Shown: positions 51,108 to 60,721 of the stretch, piece by piece
Position numbering within the stretch: position 1 is the stretch's first letter
Layout of the letters: each line of letters starts with the position of its first letter
NCBI GenBank assembly: GCA_001298555.1
Contig: LJCW01000120.1
Location: 1-64,000 of the forward strand
Reading direction: 5' to 3'
DNA: 64,000 nt
DNA from: Actinobacteria bacterium OV450
GTDB taxonomy: Bacteria > Actinomycetota > Actinomycetes > Streptomycetales > Streptomycetaceae
Notes under the pieces: generated by a model
Database searches by the model: none
What the model saw: only the letters and a program-made list of their open reading frames with translations
Told to the model about the DNA's origin: nothing
Translations under genes and position numbers: made by a program

Positions 51108-52628
51108 GTGAAGAAGCCCAGGGTTCAACTCGGCCTCGCCCTGCTCACCGCGGCCGCCCTCATGGGGCTCGGTGCCGCCCCGGCGACCGCGGCCCCGCAG
51201 CCGCCCGCCCTCCGGATCATGCCGCTCGGCGACTCCATCACCGCGGGCACGGGCAGCACCGACGGCCGCGGCTACCGCGGACCTCTGTGGGACCTGATGG
51301 CCGGCCAGTCCCGGTACACGCCCGATTTCGTCGGTTCGATGAAGAACGGCCCCATCCCCGACCCCGACAACGAGGGCCACAGCGGATGGACGATCGACAC
51401 GATCCGCGCTCAGATCGACACCTGGGAGACCACGGCCGGCCCTGACGTGGTCCTGCTCCATCTGGGGATCAACAACCTCAAGAGGGAGAACGAGAACCCG
51501 GTCACGGCGGCGAACAAGCTCTCCGAACTCATCGACCACCTCCAGTACAACCGGCCCGGCGTCACCGTCATCTGCATCGGTCTGCTGACGGAAACCGCCG
51601 GCGTGGAGGAGCAGACGAAGACCTTCAACTCGGTCATACGCGGACAGGTGGCCTCCCGCCAGGCCGCCGGCCAGCACTTCCGGTTCGTCGAGCCGCCCAA
51701 GATGACCCTGCCGGACGAGATGCTCGACGGTCTGCACCCCCAGGACTCGGGCCACGTCAAGCTTGCAGGCGCCTACTACGGCGCCTTGGAGCAGGCCGTC
51801 ACCGACGGCTGGACCAAGAGGACGCCGCGGACCGGCAACGAGTCCGGCGGCTCCAACCGGGTGCGCTGGGCCGACTGGGACGGTGACGGCCGCCAGGACC
51901 GGTTCACCGTCGCCGACAACGGCCAGGTCGACGTCAAGCTGAACGCCGGGGGGGACGCCGGCGGGCAGACCCTCGTCCGGGTCGCGGGCGGTCTGACCAC
52001 CGACCGCAGCCGCGCCCGCTTCGCGGACTGGGACGGTGACGGCAAGGCCGACTACCTGCTCGTCAACCCCAACGGCAGCATCGTCGTCTACCTCAACCGC
52101 GGCGGGGACGTCGGTGGCGGCTGGCAGGCCGTGGGGCAGGTCGCCTCGGGTCTCACGACCACCCAGGACAAGGTCCGCTTCAGCGACTTCGACGGCGACG
52201 GCAGGACCGACTACGGGGTGTTCTCCGACAACGGCGCCCTCACCGTGTACGCGAACCGCGGCGGGGACACCGGAGGCGGCTGGCAGGGGCTCGGCCAGAT
52301 GACCACCGGTGCCACCTCCGACCGCTCGCGGGTGCGCCTGGCCGACCTCGACGGTGACGGCCGCGCCGACTACCTGGTGATCGCCGCCAACGGCTCTGTC
52401 TCCGGGTACTGGAACCGCGGCGGGGACAACCGCGGAGGCTGGCAGTGGGCGGGACAGCTCGCGTCCGGTCTGACCACCGACAAGGACAAGGCGCACTTCG
52501 CCGACATCAGCGGCGACGCCCGCGCCGACTACATCGTGGCCGGCTCCGGCGACACGGCCACCGCCTACGCCTTCAACGGCGGCGACCCCCTGCCCAATGG
52601 CTGGATCGCCCTCGGCACCGTCGGCTGA
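51108..52628 (+). CDS. Secreted SGNH hydrolase with FG-GAP repeats
   Basis: 506-residue exported protein. Signal peptide ends near ATAAPQ (residue 29). The SGNH/GDSL esterase domain (about 35-235) has block I GDSITAG (Ser43), block III GINNL and block V DGLHP. Five tandem FG-GAP/VCBS units of about 50 residues follow, each beginning with a Ca-binding-like D-x-DGDG-x-x-D, for example RFADWDGDGKADYL. The fifth is degenerate (DISGDARAD). Likely acts on a polysaccharide or ester outside the cell. The repeats probably form a beta-propeller. Confidence 0.9.
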   Translation: MKKPRVQLGLALLTAAALMGLGAAPATAAPQPPALRIMPLGDSITAGTGSTDGRGYRGPLWDLMAGQSRYTPDFVGSMKNGPIPDPDNEGHSGWTIDTIRAQIDTWETTAGPDVVLLHLGINNLKRENENPVTAANKLSELIDHLQYNRPGVTVICIGLLTETAGVEEQTKTFNSVIRGQVASRQAAGQHFRFVEPPKMTLPDEMLDGLHPQDSGHVKLAGAYYGALEQAVTDGWTKRTPRTGNESGGSNRVRWADWDGDGRQDRFTVADNGQVDVKLNAGGDAGGQTLVRVAGGLTTDRSRARFADWDGDGKADYLLVNPNGSIVVYLNRGGDVGGGWQAVGQVASGLTTTQDKVRFSDFDGDGRTDYGVFSDNGALTVYANRGGDTGGGWQGLGQMTTGATSDRSRVRLADLDGDGRADYLVIAANGSVSGYWNRGGDNRGGWQWAGQLASGLTTDKDKAHFADISGDARADYIVAGSGDTATAYAFNGGDPLPNGWIALGTVG

Positions 52629-52655
52629 CCGGCCCCACACCCCACGGACCCACCC

Positions 52656-52688
52656 GGACGCCGGGCCGCGACGAGCGGCCCGGCGTCC
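52656..52688. terminator. Bidirectional terminator
   Basis: 14-bp perfect stem 52656-52669/52675-52688 with a 5-nt loop, between the convergent SGNH hydrolase and Sel1/TPR genes. A triplicated GCGAGCGGCCCGGC-like direct repeat follows it at about 52674-52730. Confidence 0.8.
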
Positions 52689-52736
52689 GGCGTTCCCGCC
52701 CGGCGAGCGGCCCGGCGAGCGGCCCGGCAGCCAGGC

Positions 52737-54602
52737 CTACGCCGACTGCTCCGACTGTTCCGCCGCCAGGGCCTCCCGGAGGCGGGCCGCGCGTTCGGAG
52801 ACCTCGGCCGGGCCCAGTTCCATGGCGCGCACGCACCACTTCTGCCCCTCGGCCAGGTCCCCGTGCCGGGCGGCCAGCAGCCCCAGGCGCAGTGCGGCCC
52901 GGCCGTGGCCGGCCACCGCGGCCCGGGTCCACCACAGTGCGGCCTCCGGCTCGTTCCCCTCGCGCGCCAGCAGCAGCCCGAGGTTGAAGGCCCCGTTGCG
53001 GGAGCCGGCCTCGGCCGCCTCCCGGTACCACCGGGCCGCGACCGCCGCATCGCCCCGCGCGGCGGCCAGCATCCCGACCCGCACCTGGGCCCGCCGGTGT
53101 CCCAGCTCCGCGGCCCGCTCGTACCACTCCTCGCTCTCGGTGCGCGGGGCGCTGCCCACCGGCTCGCCCAGCGCCACCGGCTCCGGCGGCGGAGCCAGCG
53201 ACTCCAGCAGCGCCGCCAGCCGGAACGCCGCCTCCGCGCTGCCGCCGCCGGCGGCGCAGCGCAGGTGCCGCTCGGCCGCGCGGTCCTCGCCGTCGCGGAC
53301 CAGCGCGATCCCGACCTGGAGCGCCGCGTCGGTGTGGCCCGCGGAGGCGGCCCGCTCGTACCACTTCAGCGCGGTCCGGTCGTCGTCCCGGCTCGCGAAC
53401 AGGATCCCGAGGTTGAACGCGGCGTCGACGCTGCCGGCCTCGGCCGCCTTCGAGAACCACGGCTCGGCCCCGGCCGCGTCGCCGACCTGGAGCAGCATGA
53501 TCGCGAGGGCGTTGGCGGCCTCCCGGTGCCCGGCGTAGGCGGCGCGCCGGTACCAGTGCTCGGCCTGCGCGGTGCGCTCCTGTGCGGCGCACAGCAAAGC
53601 AAGGTTGTACGCCCCGTTCTGGTCGCCCGCGTCCATGGCGGCGCGGTACCACTTCTCCGCGGTCTGGGTCTCGCCCCGCGCGGCGTGCAGCGCGCCCAGG
53701 GCGTTGGCGGCGTTCCCGTCCCCGTCCTGCGCGGCCCGGTTCCACCACGCGACGGCGCTCTCCTCGTCGCCCGCGTCGCGCAGCAGGAAGCCGAGCGCGC
53801 ACGCGGCGCGCGCCTCGCCCTGCTTGGCGGAGGTCAGGTACCAGCGCCCGGCCTCCTTGAGTTCCCCGCGCGCCTCCAGCAGGGCGCCCAGGTGCAGGGC
53901 TGCCTGCCGGTGCCCGCGCGCGGCGGCCTGGCGGTACCACTGTTCGGCCTCGGTGGGGTCGCCCTTGCGCAGGTGCCGGGCCAGCCGGTAGGCGGCCTCG
54001 CGGTGCCCCTGCTCGGCGGCCTGGCGCAGCCAGCGTTCGACGCCCTTGTCGCCCCGGTGCTCCAGCAGCTCGGCGAGCCCGTACGCGCCGAGGGCATGGC
54101 CTGATTCCGCCGCCTGGCGCAGCCAGTACTCGGCGGCGGGCTCGTCCCCGCGCTCGCGGAAGTGGCGGCCCAGCGCGTGGGCGGCCGGCGCGGATCCGGC
54201 GACGGCGGCGACCCGCCACCAGCCGGCGGCCTCCTCGGGGTAACCCCGCTGGAGCAGCAGCACTCCCAGGTTGTTGGCGGCGGCGCGGTCCCCCTCCGCG
54301 GTGGCGCCCCGCAGGTACGGCTCGGCGCCGGCCAGGTCGCCGCGGCGCAGCAGCAGCGCCCCGAGCACGCTCATCGCGCCCGGGTCGCCCCGGTCGGCCG
54401 CGACGCGGTGCCGTGCTTCCAGCTCGGTGTCGCTCGCCGGGTCGGTCTCGGCGAACATTTCCTCCGCGAAATCCGCATCGGTCAGTGCGGTCTGCGTGTT
54501 AACGACCGGAGCCTCCTCGTCGGCCTCTGCGCCCGATTCGACTTCCGCCCTCACAAACCGCCCTGTCTCCAGCAGAGTTGACCTGTCCCCCATAAATCCC
54601 AT
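52737..54602 (-). CDS. Sel1/TPR repeat protein
   Basis: 621-residue soluble protein built almost wholly of about fourteen Sel1-like/TPR units of 36 residues, such as EPYLRGATAEGDRAAANNLG and AEQWYRQAAARGHRQAALHL. The first ~75 residues are acidic and unrepeated. No enzymatic domain is present, so it is likely a scaffold. The start is ATG 54602. A second ATG three codons later is possible. Confidence 0.88.
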   Translation of the reverse strand: MGFMGDRSTLLETGRFVRAEVESGAEADEEAPVVNTQTALTDADFAEEMFAETDPASDTELEARHRVAADRGDPGAMSVLGALLLRRGDLAGAEPYLRGATAEGDRAAANNLGVLLLQRGYPEEAAGWWRVAAVAGSAPAAHALGRHFRERGDEPAAEYWLRQAAESGHALGAYGLAELLEHRGDKGVERWLRQAAEQGHREAAYRLARHLRKGDPTEAEQWYRQAAARGHRQAALHLGALLEARGELKEAGRWYLTSAKQGEARAACALGFLLRDAGDEESAVAWWNRAAQDGDGNAANALGALHAARGETQTAEKWYRAAMDAGDQNGAYNLALLCAAQERTAQAEHWYRRAAYAGHREAANALAIMLLQVGDAAGAEPWFSKAAEAGSVDAAFNLGILFASRDDDRTALKWYERAASAGHTDAALQVGIALVRDGEDRAAERHLRCAAGGGSAEAAFRLAALLESLAPPPEPVALGEPVGSAPRTESEEWYERAAELGHRRAQVRVGMLAAARGDAAVAARWYREAAEAGSRNGAFNLGLLLAREGNEPEAALWWTRAAVAGHGRAALRLGLLAARHGDLAEGQKWCVRAMELGPAEVSERAARLREALAAEQSEQSA

Positions 54603-54765
54603 CGTCGCATCACCTGCTACCCGCGTACACCTGGTATGTCGCAGCCTGTGAGGTCACTACAGCGTTTTGTCGACATGCCCACAGAGAGATAAGTCAAACA
54701 CGGTCCCGCCTCAACTCACCCGTCTCAGCTACCACATGGCCCCGCGTGTCCCCCCTGGACATGAC

Positions 54766-54796
54766 GAAGGCCCGGATCCCATGGATCCGGGCCTTC
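54766..54796 (-). terminator. Terminator of second tRNA-fMet gene
   Basis: 14-bp perfect stem 54766-54779/54783-54796 around CAT, nearly identical to the hairpin after the first copy. Confidence 0.8.
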
Positions 54797-54804
54797 ATCT
54801 TCAG

Positions 54805-54878
54805 TAGCGGGGACAGGATTTGAACCTGCGACCTCTGGGTTATGAGCCCAGCGAGCTACCGAGCTGCTCCACCCCGCG
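54805..54878 (-). tRNA. Initiator tRNA-Met (anticodon CAT), copy 2
   Basis: Same 74-nt sequence as copy 1, including the three G-C pairs of the anticodon stem. The 5' and 3' flanks are also similar (TCAGTAGCGG and CGTCGGTGAA), so the duplication includes the immediate flanks and the terminator. Confidence 0.93.
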
Positions 54879-54923
54879 TCGGTGAAACCACAGTATCACG
54901 ACGCGGGACTGAGCCATTACCCG

Positions 54924-57800
54924 TTATCCACCGGGCTTCGGGGCCGTCAGCTTCGCCTCCGCGTCGATCGCCCGCTGCAGCGCCGCCTTGATGTCGTCCT
55001 GCGCCTTGCCGAAGGCCGTCCAGTCACCGGACTGACGTGCCTTCTCGGCCGCGTCGATCGCCTTCTTCGCGTCGTCGAGCGCCGCCTTGACCGTCGGGTC
55101 CTGGGAGGTCGGGGGCGTGGTGGTGCCCTCGCCCGGCGGGGTCACCGGCGCCACCGGCACCGTCGGAGCCTCGGCCCCGAACACCACGTTCAGCGCCTTC
55201 TCCAGGCTGTCCTCGAACGCCGTCTGGTTGCCGTACGTCACCAGCACCTTGCGCAGCAGCGGGTACTTCAGCCCCGAACTGCGCACGTACACCGGCTCCA
55301 CGTACAGCATCCCGCCGTCGAGCGGCACCGCGAGCAGGTTGCCGTACTCGACCTCGGAGTCGCCGCCGCGCAGCAGCCGGATCGACTCGGCGATCTTCGG
55401 TTCCGACTGGAACTTGCTCTGCACCTGCTTGGGGCCGTCGACCGGCTTGCTGGTCGGCAGCTTCAGGATTCTGATCTTGCCGTAATCCTGGGTGCCGGGA
55501 TCGGCGTTGACCGCCATGAAGGCGCTCAGGTTGTCCCGCTCGTTCGGCGTGAACGTCGTCGTGAGAGAGAAGACCTGGTCCTTCTCCTTCTGGTCCGGCA
55601 TCTTCATCGACAGGTAGTACGGCGGGACCGCCGTGCCGGCCTTGGTCGTCGGGTCGTCCGGGACGGCCCAGGCCTCACTGCCGCTGAGGAACGTCTGCGG
55701 GTCCGTGACGTGGTACCGGGTGAGCAGCTCGCGCTGGACCTTGAAGAGGTCCTGCGGGTAGCGCAGGTGGTCCATGAGCGGCTTGGAGATCTCGCTCTTG
55801 GGCTTGACCGTGCCCGGGAAGGCCTTCATCCAGGTCTTGAGGACCGGGTCCTGGGTGTCCCACTGGTACAGGTCGACCGTGCCGTCGTAGGCGTCGACCG
55901 TGGCCTTGACCGAGTTGCGGATGTAGTTGACCTGGTTCTCCTGGGCCACCACCGCGCGCTGGCTGTTGGTGAGGGAGTCCGCGGTGCTCTGGCCCAGCGT
56001 GGTGCGCGAGGCGTACGGGTAGCCGTTCGTCGTCGTGTAGGCGTCGACGATCCACTTGATCCGGCCGTCGACGACCGCCGGGTACGGCGCCCCGTCGATG
56101 GTCAGCCACGGGGCGACGGCCTCGACGCGCTCCTTGGGCGTGCGGTGGTAGAGGATCCGCGAGCCGTCGCCGATGGCGCCGGAGTACAGGATCTGCGGCT
56201 CGCTGAACGCGAGCGCGTACGCCGCCCGGTTGACCGGGTTGTCGAGGTTGACGCCGGAGTCGCCCTTGTAGCTCGTCTCCTTCTCGCCCTTGTCGTCCGA
56301 GTAGTCGAGCTCCTTCTGCGGTCCGCCGACGATCGAGTACTGCTTCGTCTGCTCGCCGTAGTAGATGCGCTGCTCGAAGTCCGTGCCGAACATGCCCTTG
56401 GAGGGCAGGTCGGACTGGGTGAAGTCGGGGGCGCCGTCCTTGACCGTGGTGCCCTTGGCGGCGACCACGCCGTAACCGTGCGTGTACTTGAAGTGGTCGT
56501 TGATCCAGTTGTTCTTCGGGATGCCGGCGATGTTCAGCTCGCGCAGCCCGATGACCGTGTCCTGGCCGCTGTACCGGTCCACGGCGAGCGTGGACGGGAA
56601 GGCGTAGTAGCCCTTGACCTGCTGGAGCTGCTGGAAGGCCGGCGAGACGATGTTCGGGTCGAGGAGCCGGACGCTGGCCGTGGTGTCGGCCGCCTGCCGC
56701 AGCCTGGTCTTGTCATCGGTCTGCGGGACGCCCGGGTAGTCCTTGACCTCGGAGCGGTCGATCCCGTAGGCGTTGCGCGTCGCCTCGATGTTCTTCTCGA
56801 CGTACGGGGATTCCTTGGCCTGCTCGTTCGGCTGGACCTGGAACTTCTGCACGATCGCCGGGTACAGGCCGCCGATCAGGATCGCCGAGAGCACCATCAG
56901 GCCGAAGCCGATGACCGGCAGCTGCCACGTGCGCCGCCACAGCGTCGCGAAGAAGAGCACGGCGCAGATCGCGGCGATGGCGACGAGGATCGTCTTCGCC
57001 GGCAGGTACGCGTTCGCGTCGACGTAGCGCAGGCCGGTCCAGTTGTCCGCGGCCTTGAAGTCGCTCGACTTCACGGCGAGGCCGTACCGGTCGAGCCAGT
57101 ACGCCACGGCCTTCAGCGTCACGAAGAGGCCGAGCAGCACCGACAGGTGCCCGGTCGCCGCGGCGGTGGCCCGGGCGCCCGGGCTCGTCACGCGCAGGCC
57201 GCCGTACAGGTAGTGGACGACGACCGCGGCGATCACCGACAGCACGACCGCGGCGAAGCCGAAGCCGAGGAGGAAGCGGTACCAGGGCAGGTCGAAGGTG
57301 TAGAACGACACGTCCAGATGGAACTGGGGGTCCTTCTGCCCGAAGGGCACCCCGTTCACGTACATCAGCCAGGTCTTCCACTGGCCGGCCGCCGAGGCGC
57401 CCGCGATCATGCCGACGAGCGCCGCGATCCCGAGGAGCAGCCACGTCTTGTACGGGGCGACGCTCATCCGGTAGCGGTCGAGGCTCTGCTGCTCCATCGA
57501 CATCGCGGACAGCGGTGGCCGCAGCCGGTACGCCAGCCAGATGTTCAGGCCGACGGCACCCGCCATCAGCAGGCCGAAGACGGCGAAGAGGCCGATCTTG
57601 GTCCACAGGGTGGTGGTGAAGACGGTGGAGTACTTGACGGAGCGGAACCAGAGCCAGTCCGTCCAGAAGCCCGCGAACATGACGAACGCCATGCCCAGGA
57701 CGGCCAGTACGCCCAAGGTCATCAGAAGAGTGCGGGCACGCCGGGAGGGGCGGCCGACTCTCATCCGTGGCCCGGAAGGGCCTCCGCCGCGGTCCGGCAT
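54924..57800 (-). CDS. UPF0182-family membrane protein
   Basis: 958-residue protein. Seven membrane spans occupy residues 25-330, beginning after the basic [11 protein letters not shown] region, followed by a large external domain of about 560 residues and a Pro/Thr linker with a short charged C-terminal helix ([17 protein letters not shown]). UPF0182 proteins are widespread in actinobacteria with no established function. ATG 57800 was chosen because homologues begin MPDRGG; an in-frame GTG seven codons earlier has a poor site. Confidence 0.9.
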   Translation of the reverse strand: MPDRGGGPSGPRMRVGRPSRRARTLLMTLGVLAVLGMAFVMFAGFWTDWLWFRSVKYSTVFTTTLWTKIGLFAVFGLLMAGAVGLNIWLAYRLRPPLSAMSMEQQSLDRYRMSVAPYKTWLLLGIAALVGMIAGASAAGQWKTWLMYVNGVPFGQKDPQFHLDVSFYTFDLPWYRFLLGFGFAAVVLSVIAAVVVHYLYGGLRVTSPGARATAAATGHLSVLLGLFVTLKAVAYWLDRYGLAVKSSDFKAADNWTGLRYVDANAYLPAKTILVAIAAICAVLFFATLWRRTWQLPVIGFGLMVLSAILIGGLYPAIVQKFQVQPNEQAKESPYVEKNIEATRNAYGIDRSEVKDYPGVPQTDDKTRLRQAADTTASVRLLDPNIVSPAFQQLQQVKGYYAFPSTLAVDRYSGQDTVIGLRELNIAGIPKNNWINDHFKYTHGYGVVAAKGTTVKDGAPDFTQSDLPSKGMFGTDFEQRIYYGEQTKQYSIVGGPQKELDYSDDKGEKETSYKGDSGVNLDNPVNRAAYALAFSEPQILYSGAIGDGSRILYHRTPKERVEAVAPWLTIDGAPYPAVVDGRIKWIVDAYTTTNGYPYASRTTLGQSTADSLTNSQRAVVAQENQVNYIRNSVKATVDAYDGTVDLYQWDTQDPVLKTWMKAFPGTVKPKSEISKPLMDHLRYPQDLFKVQRELLTRYHVTDPQTFLSGSEAWAVPDDPTTKAGTAVPPYYLSMKMPDQKEKDQVFSLTTTFTPNERDNLSAFMAVNADPGTQDYGKIRILKLPTSKPVDGPKQVQSKFQSEPKIAESIRLLRGGDSEVEYGNLLAVPLDGGMLYVEPVYVRSSGLKYPLLRKVLVTYGNQTAFEDSLEKALNVVFGAEAPTVPVAPVTPPGEGTTTPPTSQDPTVKAALDDAKKAIDAAEKARQSGDWTAFGKAQDDIKAALQRAIDAEAKLTAPKPGG

Positions 57801-57943
57801 CTGGAAAGCCAAGGTGCGCACCTCGAAAGTCGCTGAGTGTCGTGGCTGGACATTTCAAAAGCTGGGCCCCCGATCGTAGGGCCCACTCATGCAACTTACT
57901 GAGGCTTTAGTCAGTTCCCGGTATCGGCCGGAAAGGAGGCAGG

Positions 57944-58516
57944 ATGTTGTCCATGTCCAACCTTTCGCCTTCCCCGGGCACGCCGATGGCGGCCACTCCC
58001 CTGACGCGTGCCGTCCTCGAGATCGACGAGTACGCCTCCTCCCTCGGCTGGGACAAGCCCGCCCGGCTGTTCGCTCTCGTCGACACCGCCCGGCTCCGCA
58101 AGTCGGAACCGCGGCTCGCGGGCCAGCTCGGCCTCGACCAGGACGACGCCGGCAAGAGCCAGCTCACCCCGATCGAGCAGGAGGAGGTGCCCAAGGGCAC
58201 GCCGCTGGACAAGTTCCTGGGAACCATCGCCTGGCCCCCGTCGATCGTCGGCTGCGCGCTGACCGTGGAGCGGCTGATGCTGCCGCCGTCCGCGGAGGCC
58301 TCCGTACCGGAGGGGCTCAGCGACAAGCAGCTGGCCAAGTGGGTCGCCGCCCATCCGGACCGGCAGGAGGTGCGCCTGACCGTGGGCGTCCTGCGCGACG
58401 GCTCGCGCGAGTCCGCGGTGCGGCTGCGCGAGAAGGACTCCTCGACCGAGGTGCTGACCGGCGCGAGCCTGGTGCCGGGCCTCGCCGAGGCGCTGGCCGC
58501 GACGTTCCTGGACTGA
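57944..58516 (+). CDS. PPA1309-family conserved protein
   Basis: 190-residue soluble protein of an actinobacterial family of unknown function. TPLTRAVLEIDEYASSLGWD, ARLFALVDTARL, LGTIAWPPSIVGCALTVERL and HPDRQEVRLTVGVLRDG are its segments. ATG 57944 with GGAGG four bases upstream. It is divergent from the UPF0182 gene, an arrangement conserved in Streptomyces. Confidence 0.8.
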   Translation: MLSMSNLSPSPGTPMAATPLTRAVLEIDEYASSLGWDKPARLFALVDTARLRKSEPRLAGQLGLDQDDAGKSQLTPIEQEEVPKGTPLDKFLGTIAWPPSIVGCALTVERLMLPPSAEASVPEGLSDKQLAKWVAAHPDRQEVRLTVGVLRDGSRESAVRLREKDSSTEVLTGASLVPGLAEALAATFLD

Positions 58517-58517
58517 G

Positions 58518-58553
58518 CGGGCCGGGCGGACCGGTCCCGGCCGCCCGGGCCCG
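58518..58553. terminator. Bidirectional terminator
   Basis: GC-rich stem 58518-58529/58541-58553 with one bulged base between the convergent PPA1309-like and Lon-like genes. Confidence 0.7.
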
Positions 58554-58574
58554 TCCTCCGGACCGGGCCGGGCC

Positions 58575-59660
58575 CTAGCCGCACTGCGGCAGGCCGGCCG
58601 TGTCCCCCTTGCTGATCTTCTCCAGCGCCTTCGTGGCGTCGTCGATGGTGGAGACCTTCACGAGGGTCAGGCCGTCGGGGACGTGCTGGGCGGCGGAGGA
58701 GCAGTTCTCGGCGGGCGTCAGGAAGTACTCGGCGCCGGCCTTGCGGGCGCCGATCGTCTTCATCTGGATGCCGCCGATCGGGCCGACCTTGCCGGTGTCG
58801 TCGATGGTGCCGGTGCCCGCGACGAACTTGCCGCCGGTCAGATCGCCCGGGGTGAGCTTGTCGACGATGCCGAGGGCGAACATCAGGCCCGCGCTCGGGC
58901 CGCCGACGTCGGCGAGCTTGATGTCGATGGCGAACGGGAAGGTGTGGTCGGTGCCCGCCCGGATGCCGACGATGGCGTGCCCGTCACCCTCCGCCTTGGC
59001 GGTGGTGATCACGACCTTGGTCGTGCCGGTGGGCTCCTGGTGCGCCTTCTCGGCCGCGGCCGCCTCGGCGGCGGGCACGATCGTGAACTCGACCGGCTCG
59101 CCGGCCTTGCGCCTGGTGACGAGCTTGGCCACGTCCTCCGGGGCGTTGACCGGGCTGCCGTCGACGGCCCGGATCACGTCACCGGCGTGCAGCTTGCCCT
59201 CGGCGGGGCTGCCCTTGACGACGGTGGAGACCACGACGCGGGACGTGACGCCCGGCGTGCCCAGCTGCTTGAGGGCCGCCACCTTGGCGCTCTCCTGCGA
59301 CTGGCTGAACTCCTCGGCGTTCTCCTGGGTGGACTGCTCCTCCGTCTTCCCGGCCGGGTAGAGGTTCTCGTGCGGGACGACGATGTTGTCGTCGGACAGC
59401 CAGCCGTAGACCGCTTCCAGCAGGTTCATGTCGTAGTCGGCGCCGGTGACCCGGACCGTCGTCATGTTGAGGTGCCCGCTTGCCGGGTACGTCTTGTGGT
59501 CCGCGATGCTGATGACGGGCTCGCCGTGCGAGTCCCCGAGCGTGTTCACCGTCGGGCCCGGGCTCATTTCCGAGTACGGGACCTTGATGAACACCCCTGC
59601 GCAGAGCAGCGCGAACAGCAGGAGGGTGGAGGCGAGCATCGTCGCAGTGCGGCGTGGCAT
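58575..59660 (-). CDS. YlbL-family PDZ / Lon-type (S16) protease
   Basis: 361-residue membrane-anchored protease. An N-terminal span (MLASTLLLFALLCAGVFI) is followed by a PDZ domain (about residues 125-200, AGDVIRAVDGSPV) and a Lon-type catalytic domain with Ser256 in GGPSAGLM and Lys301 in GIQMKTIGARKAGA. The ATPase domain of Lon is absent. Homologues act in protein quality control at the membrane or in cell division stress. Confidence 0.92.
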   Translation of the reverse strand: MPRRTATMLASTLLLFALLCAGVFIKVPYSEMSPGPTVNTLGDSHGEPVISIADHKTYPASGHLNMTTVRVTGADYDMNLLEAVYGWLSDDNIVVPHENLYPAGKTEEQSTQENAEEFSQSQESAKVAALKQLGTPGVTSRVVVSTVVKGSPAEGKLHAGDVIRAVDGSPVNAPEDVAKLVTRRKAGEPVEFTIVPAAEAAAAEKAHQEPTGTTKVVITTAKAEGDGHAIVGIRAGTDHTFPFAIDIKLADVGGPSAGLMFALGIVDKLTPGDLTGGKFVAGTGTIDDTGKVGPIGGIQMKTIGARKAGAEYFLTPAENCSSAAQHVPDGLTLVKVSTIDDATKALEKISKGDTAGLPQCG

Positions 59661-59768
59661 GGATCGACAGTACGGGACGCCCCTGACGGGCGGCCGCCGG
59701 GGCCGGTCCGTACGGGGACCGCGGGCGGAACTCTCAGCGGATTCTCAGGGGGCCTCGTCCGGGACGCG

Positions 59769-59966
59769 TCATACCGCGTCGGAACCGGAATGGGCCGCTT
59801 CCTTCACCCTGGCCTGATCGGCCCTGTCCATGGCTTCACGGAACCTCGCGTATCCCGCGAGTTCGGATATGTCACCTTGAGTGCGGTCGCGCGCCGCCCA
59901 GCTGCCCCATATCGCCGCTCCGACGGCGGCGAACAGCGGGATCAGCAACCATGCCAGTGACGCCAT
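59769..59966 (-). CDS. Small membrane protein, unknown
   Basis: 65-residue protein with one N-terminal span (LAWLLIPLFAAVGAAIWGSW) and a charged cytoplasmic tail (ISELAGYARFREAMDRADQA). ATG 59966 has GGGAGG seven bases upstream. It lies 108 bp upstream of the YlbL-like protease gene on the same strand and may be co-transcribed. No function known. Confidence 0.75.
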   Translation of the reverse strand: MASLAWLLIPLFAAVGAAIWGSWAARDRTQGDISELAGYARFREAMDRADQARVKEAAHSGSDAV

Positions 59967-60122
59967 GGACGTGCCTCCCTGCCCCGAAAGTACGTGTCGT
60001 TGGTGGCTTCAACGCTCGTGCCCGGGAAGGGGTTACGCAAATCGAGGGCGTGTTGCGCGGCCGAACGGGTGGGACAGTACAAGATCGCCCCTCGGCTCCC
60101 GCACGCGGCCCCCCGAACCTGC

Positions 60123-60584
60123 TCAGCAGGCGCCGACCCACTCCTCGGTACCGTCCGAGAACGTCTGGTGCTTCCAGATCGGCACCTCGTGCTTCAGGTC
60201 GTCGATCAGCATCCGGCACGCCTCGAAGGCCTCGCCGCGGTGCGGGCAGGACACCGCCACGATCACCGCGAGATCGCCGACGGACAGATCGCCGATGCGG
60301 TGCACGGCGGCCAGGGCGCGGACCGGGTACTTGTCGATCACGCGCTCGGCGATGCGGCGCATCTCGGCCTCGGCCGTGGGATGGCACGAGTAGCCGAGGG
60401 CGTCGACGTCGGCCCCGCCGTCGTGGTTGCGCACCGTGCCGACGAAGAGCGTCGTGCCGCCCGTCGCGTCGTCGCCGACGGCCTGGAAGACCTCGTCGAT
60501 CGAGAGCGGGGTCTCACGGATTTCGAGCAGCCGGATCGGGTCCGTTGCGGCCTGCTCGCCGGGGTGGTCGAAGTGCGGTGCCAT
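60123..60584 (-). CDS. moaE: Molybdopterin synthase large subunit MoaE
   Basis: 153-residue subunit that transfers sulfur to precursor Z in molybdenum cofactor synthesis. GGTTLFVGTVRNHDGG is the first conserved segment, CPHRGEAFEACRMLIDDLK and the catalytic-lysine segment PIWKHQTF follow. MoaD is not encoded nearby. The start at ATG 60584 has no strong ribosome-binding site. Confidence 0.92.
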   Translation of the reverse strand: MAPHFDHPGEQAATDPIRLLEIRETPLSIDEVFQAVGDDATGGTTLFVGTVRNHDGGADVDALGYSCHPTAEAEMRRIAERVIDKYPVRALAAVHRIGDLSVGDLAVIVAVSCPHRGEAFEACRMLIDDLKHEVPIWKHQTFSDGTEEWVGAC

Positions 60585-60677
60585 GCAGCCATCGTGCACC
60601 ACGGGTCTCACATCGCGGTATAGCCGATTCGACCGGCTGTACGACCCACGCGTATGGAGCCTCCTACAGGACCGGAG

Positions 60678-60716
60678 CCCCGGCCGGCCGCCCGGACGGG
60701 CGGCCGGGGGCCGGGG
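60678..60716 (-). terminator. Terminator of epimerase gene
   Basis: 17-bp GC-rich stem with a three-G bulge (60678-60694/60697-60716) five bases downstream of the epimerase stop codon. Confidence 0.7.
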
Positions 60717-60721
60717 CGGAG

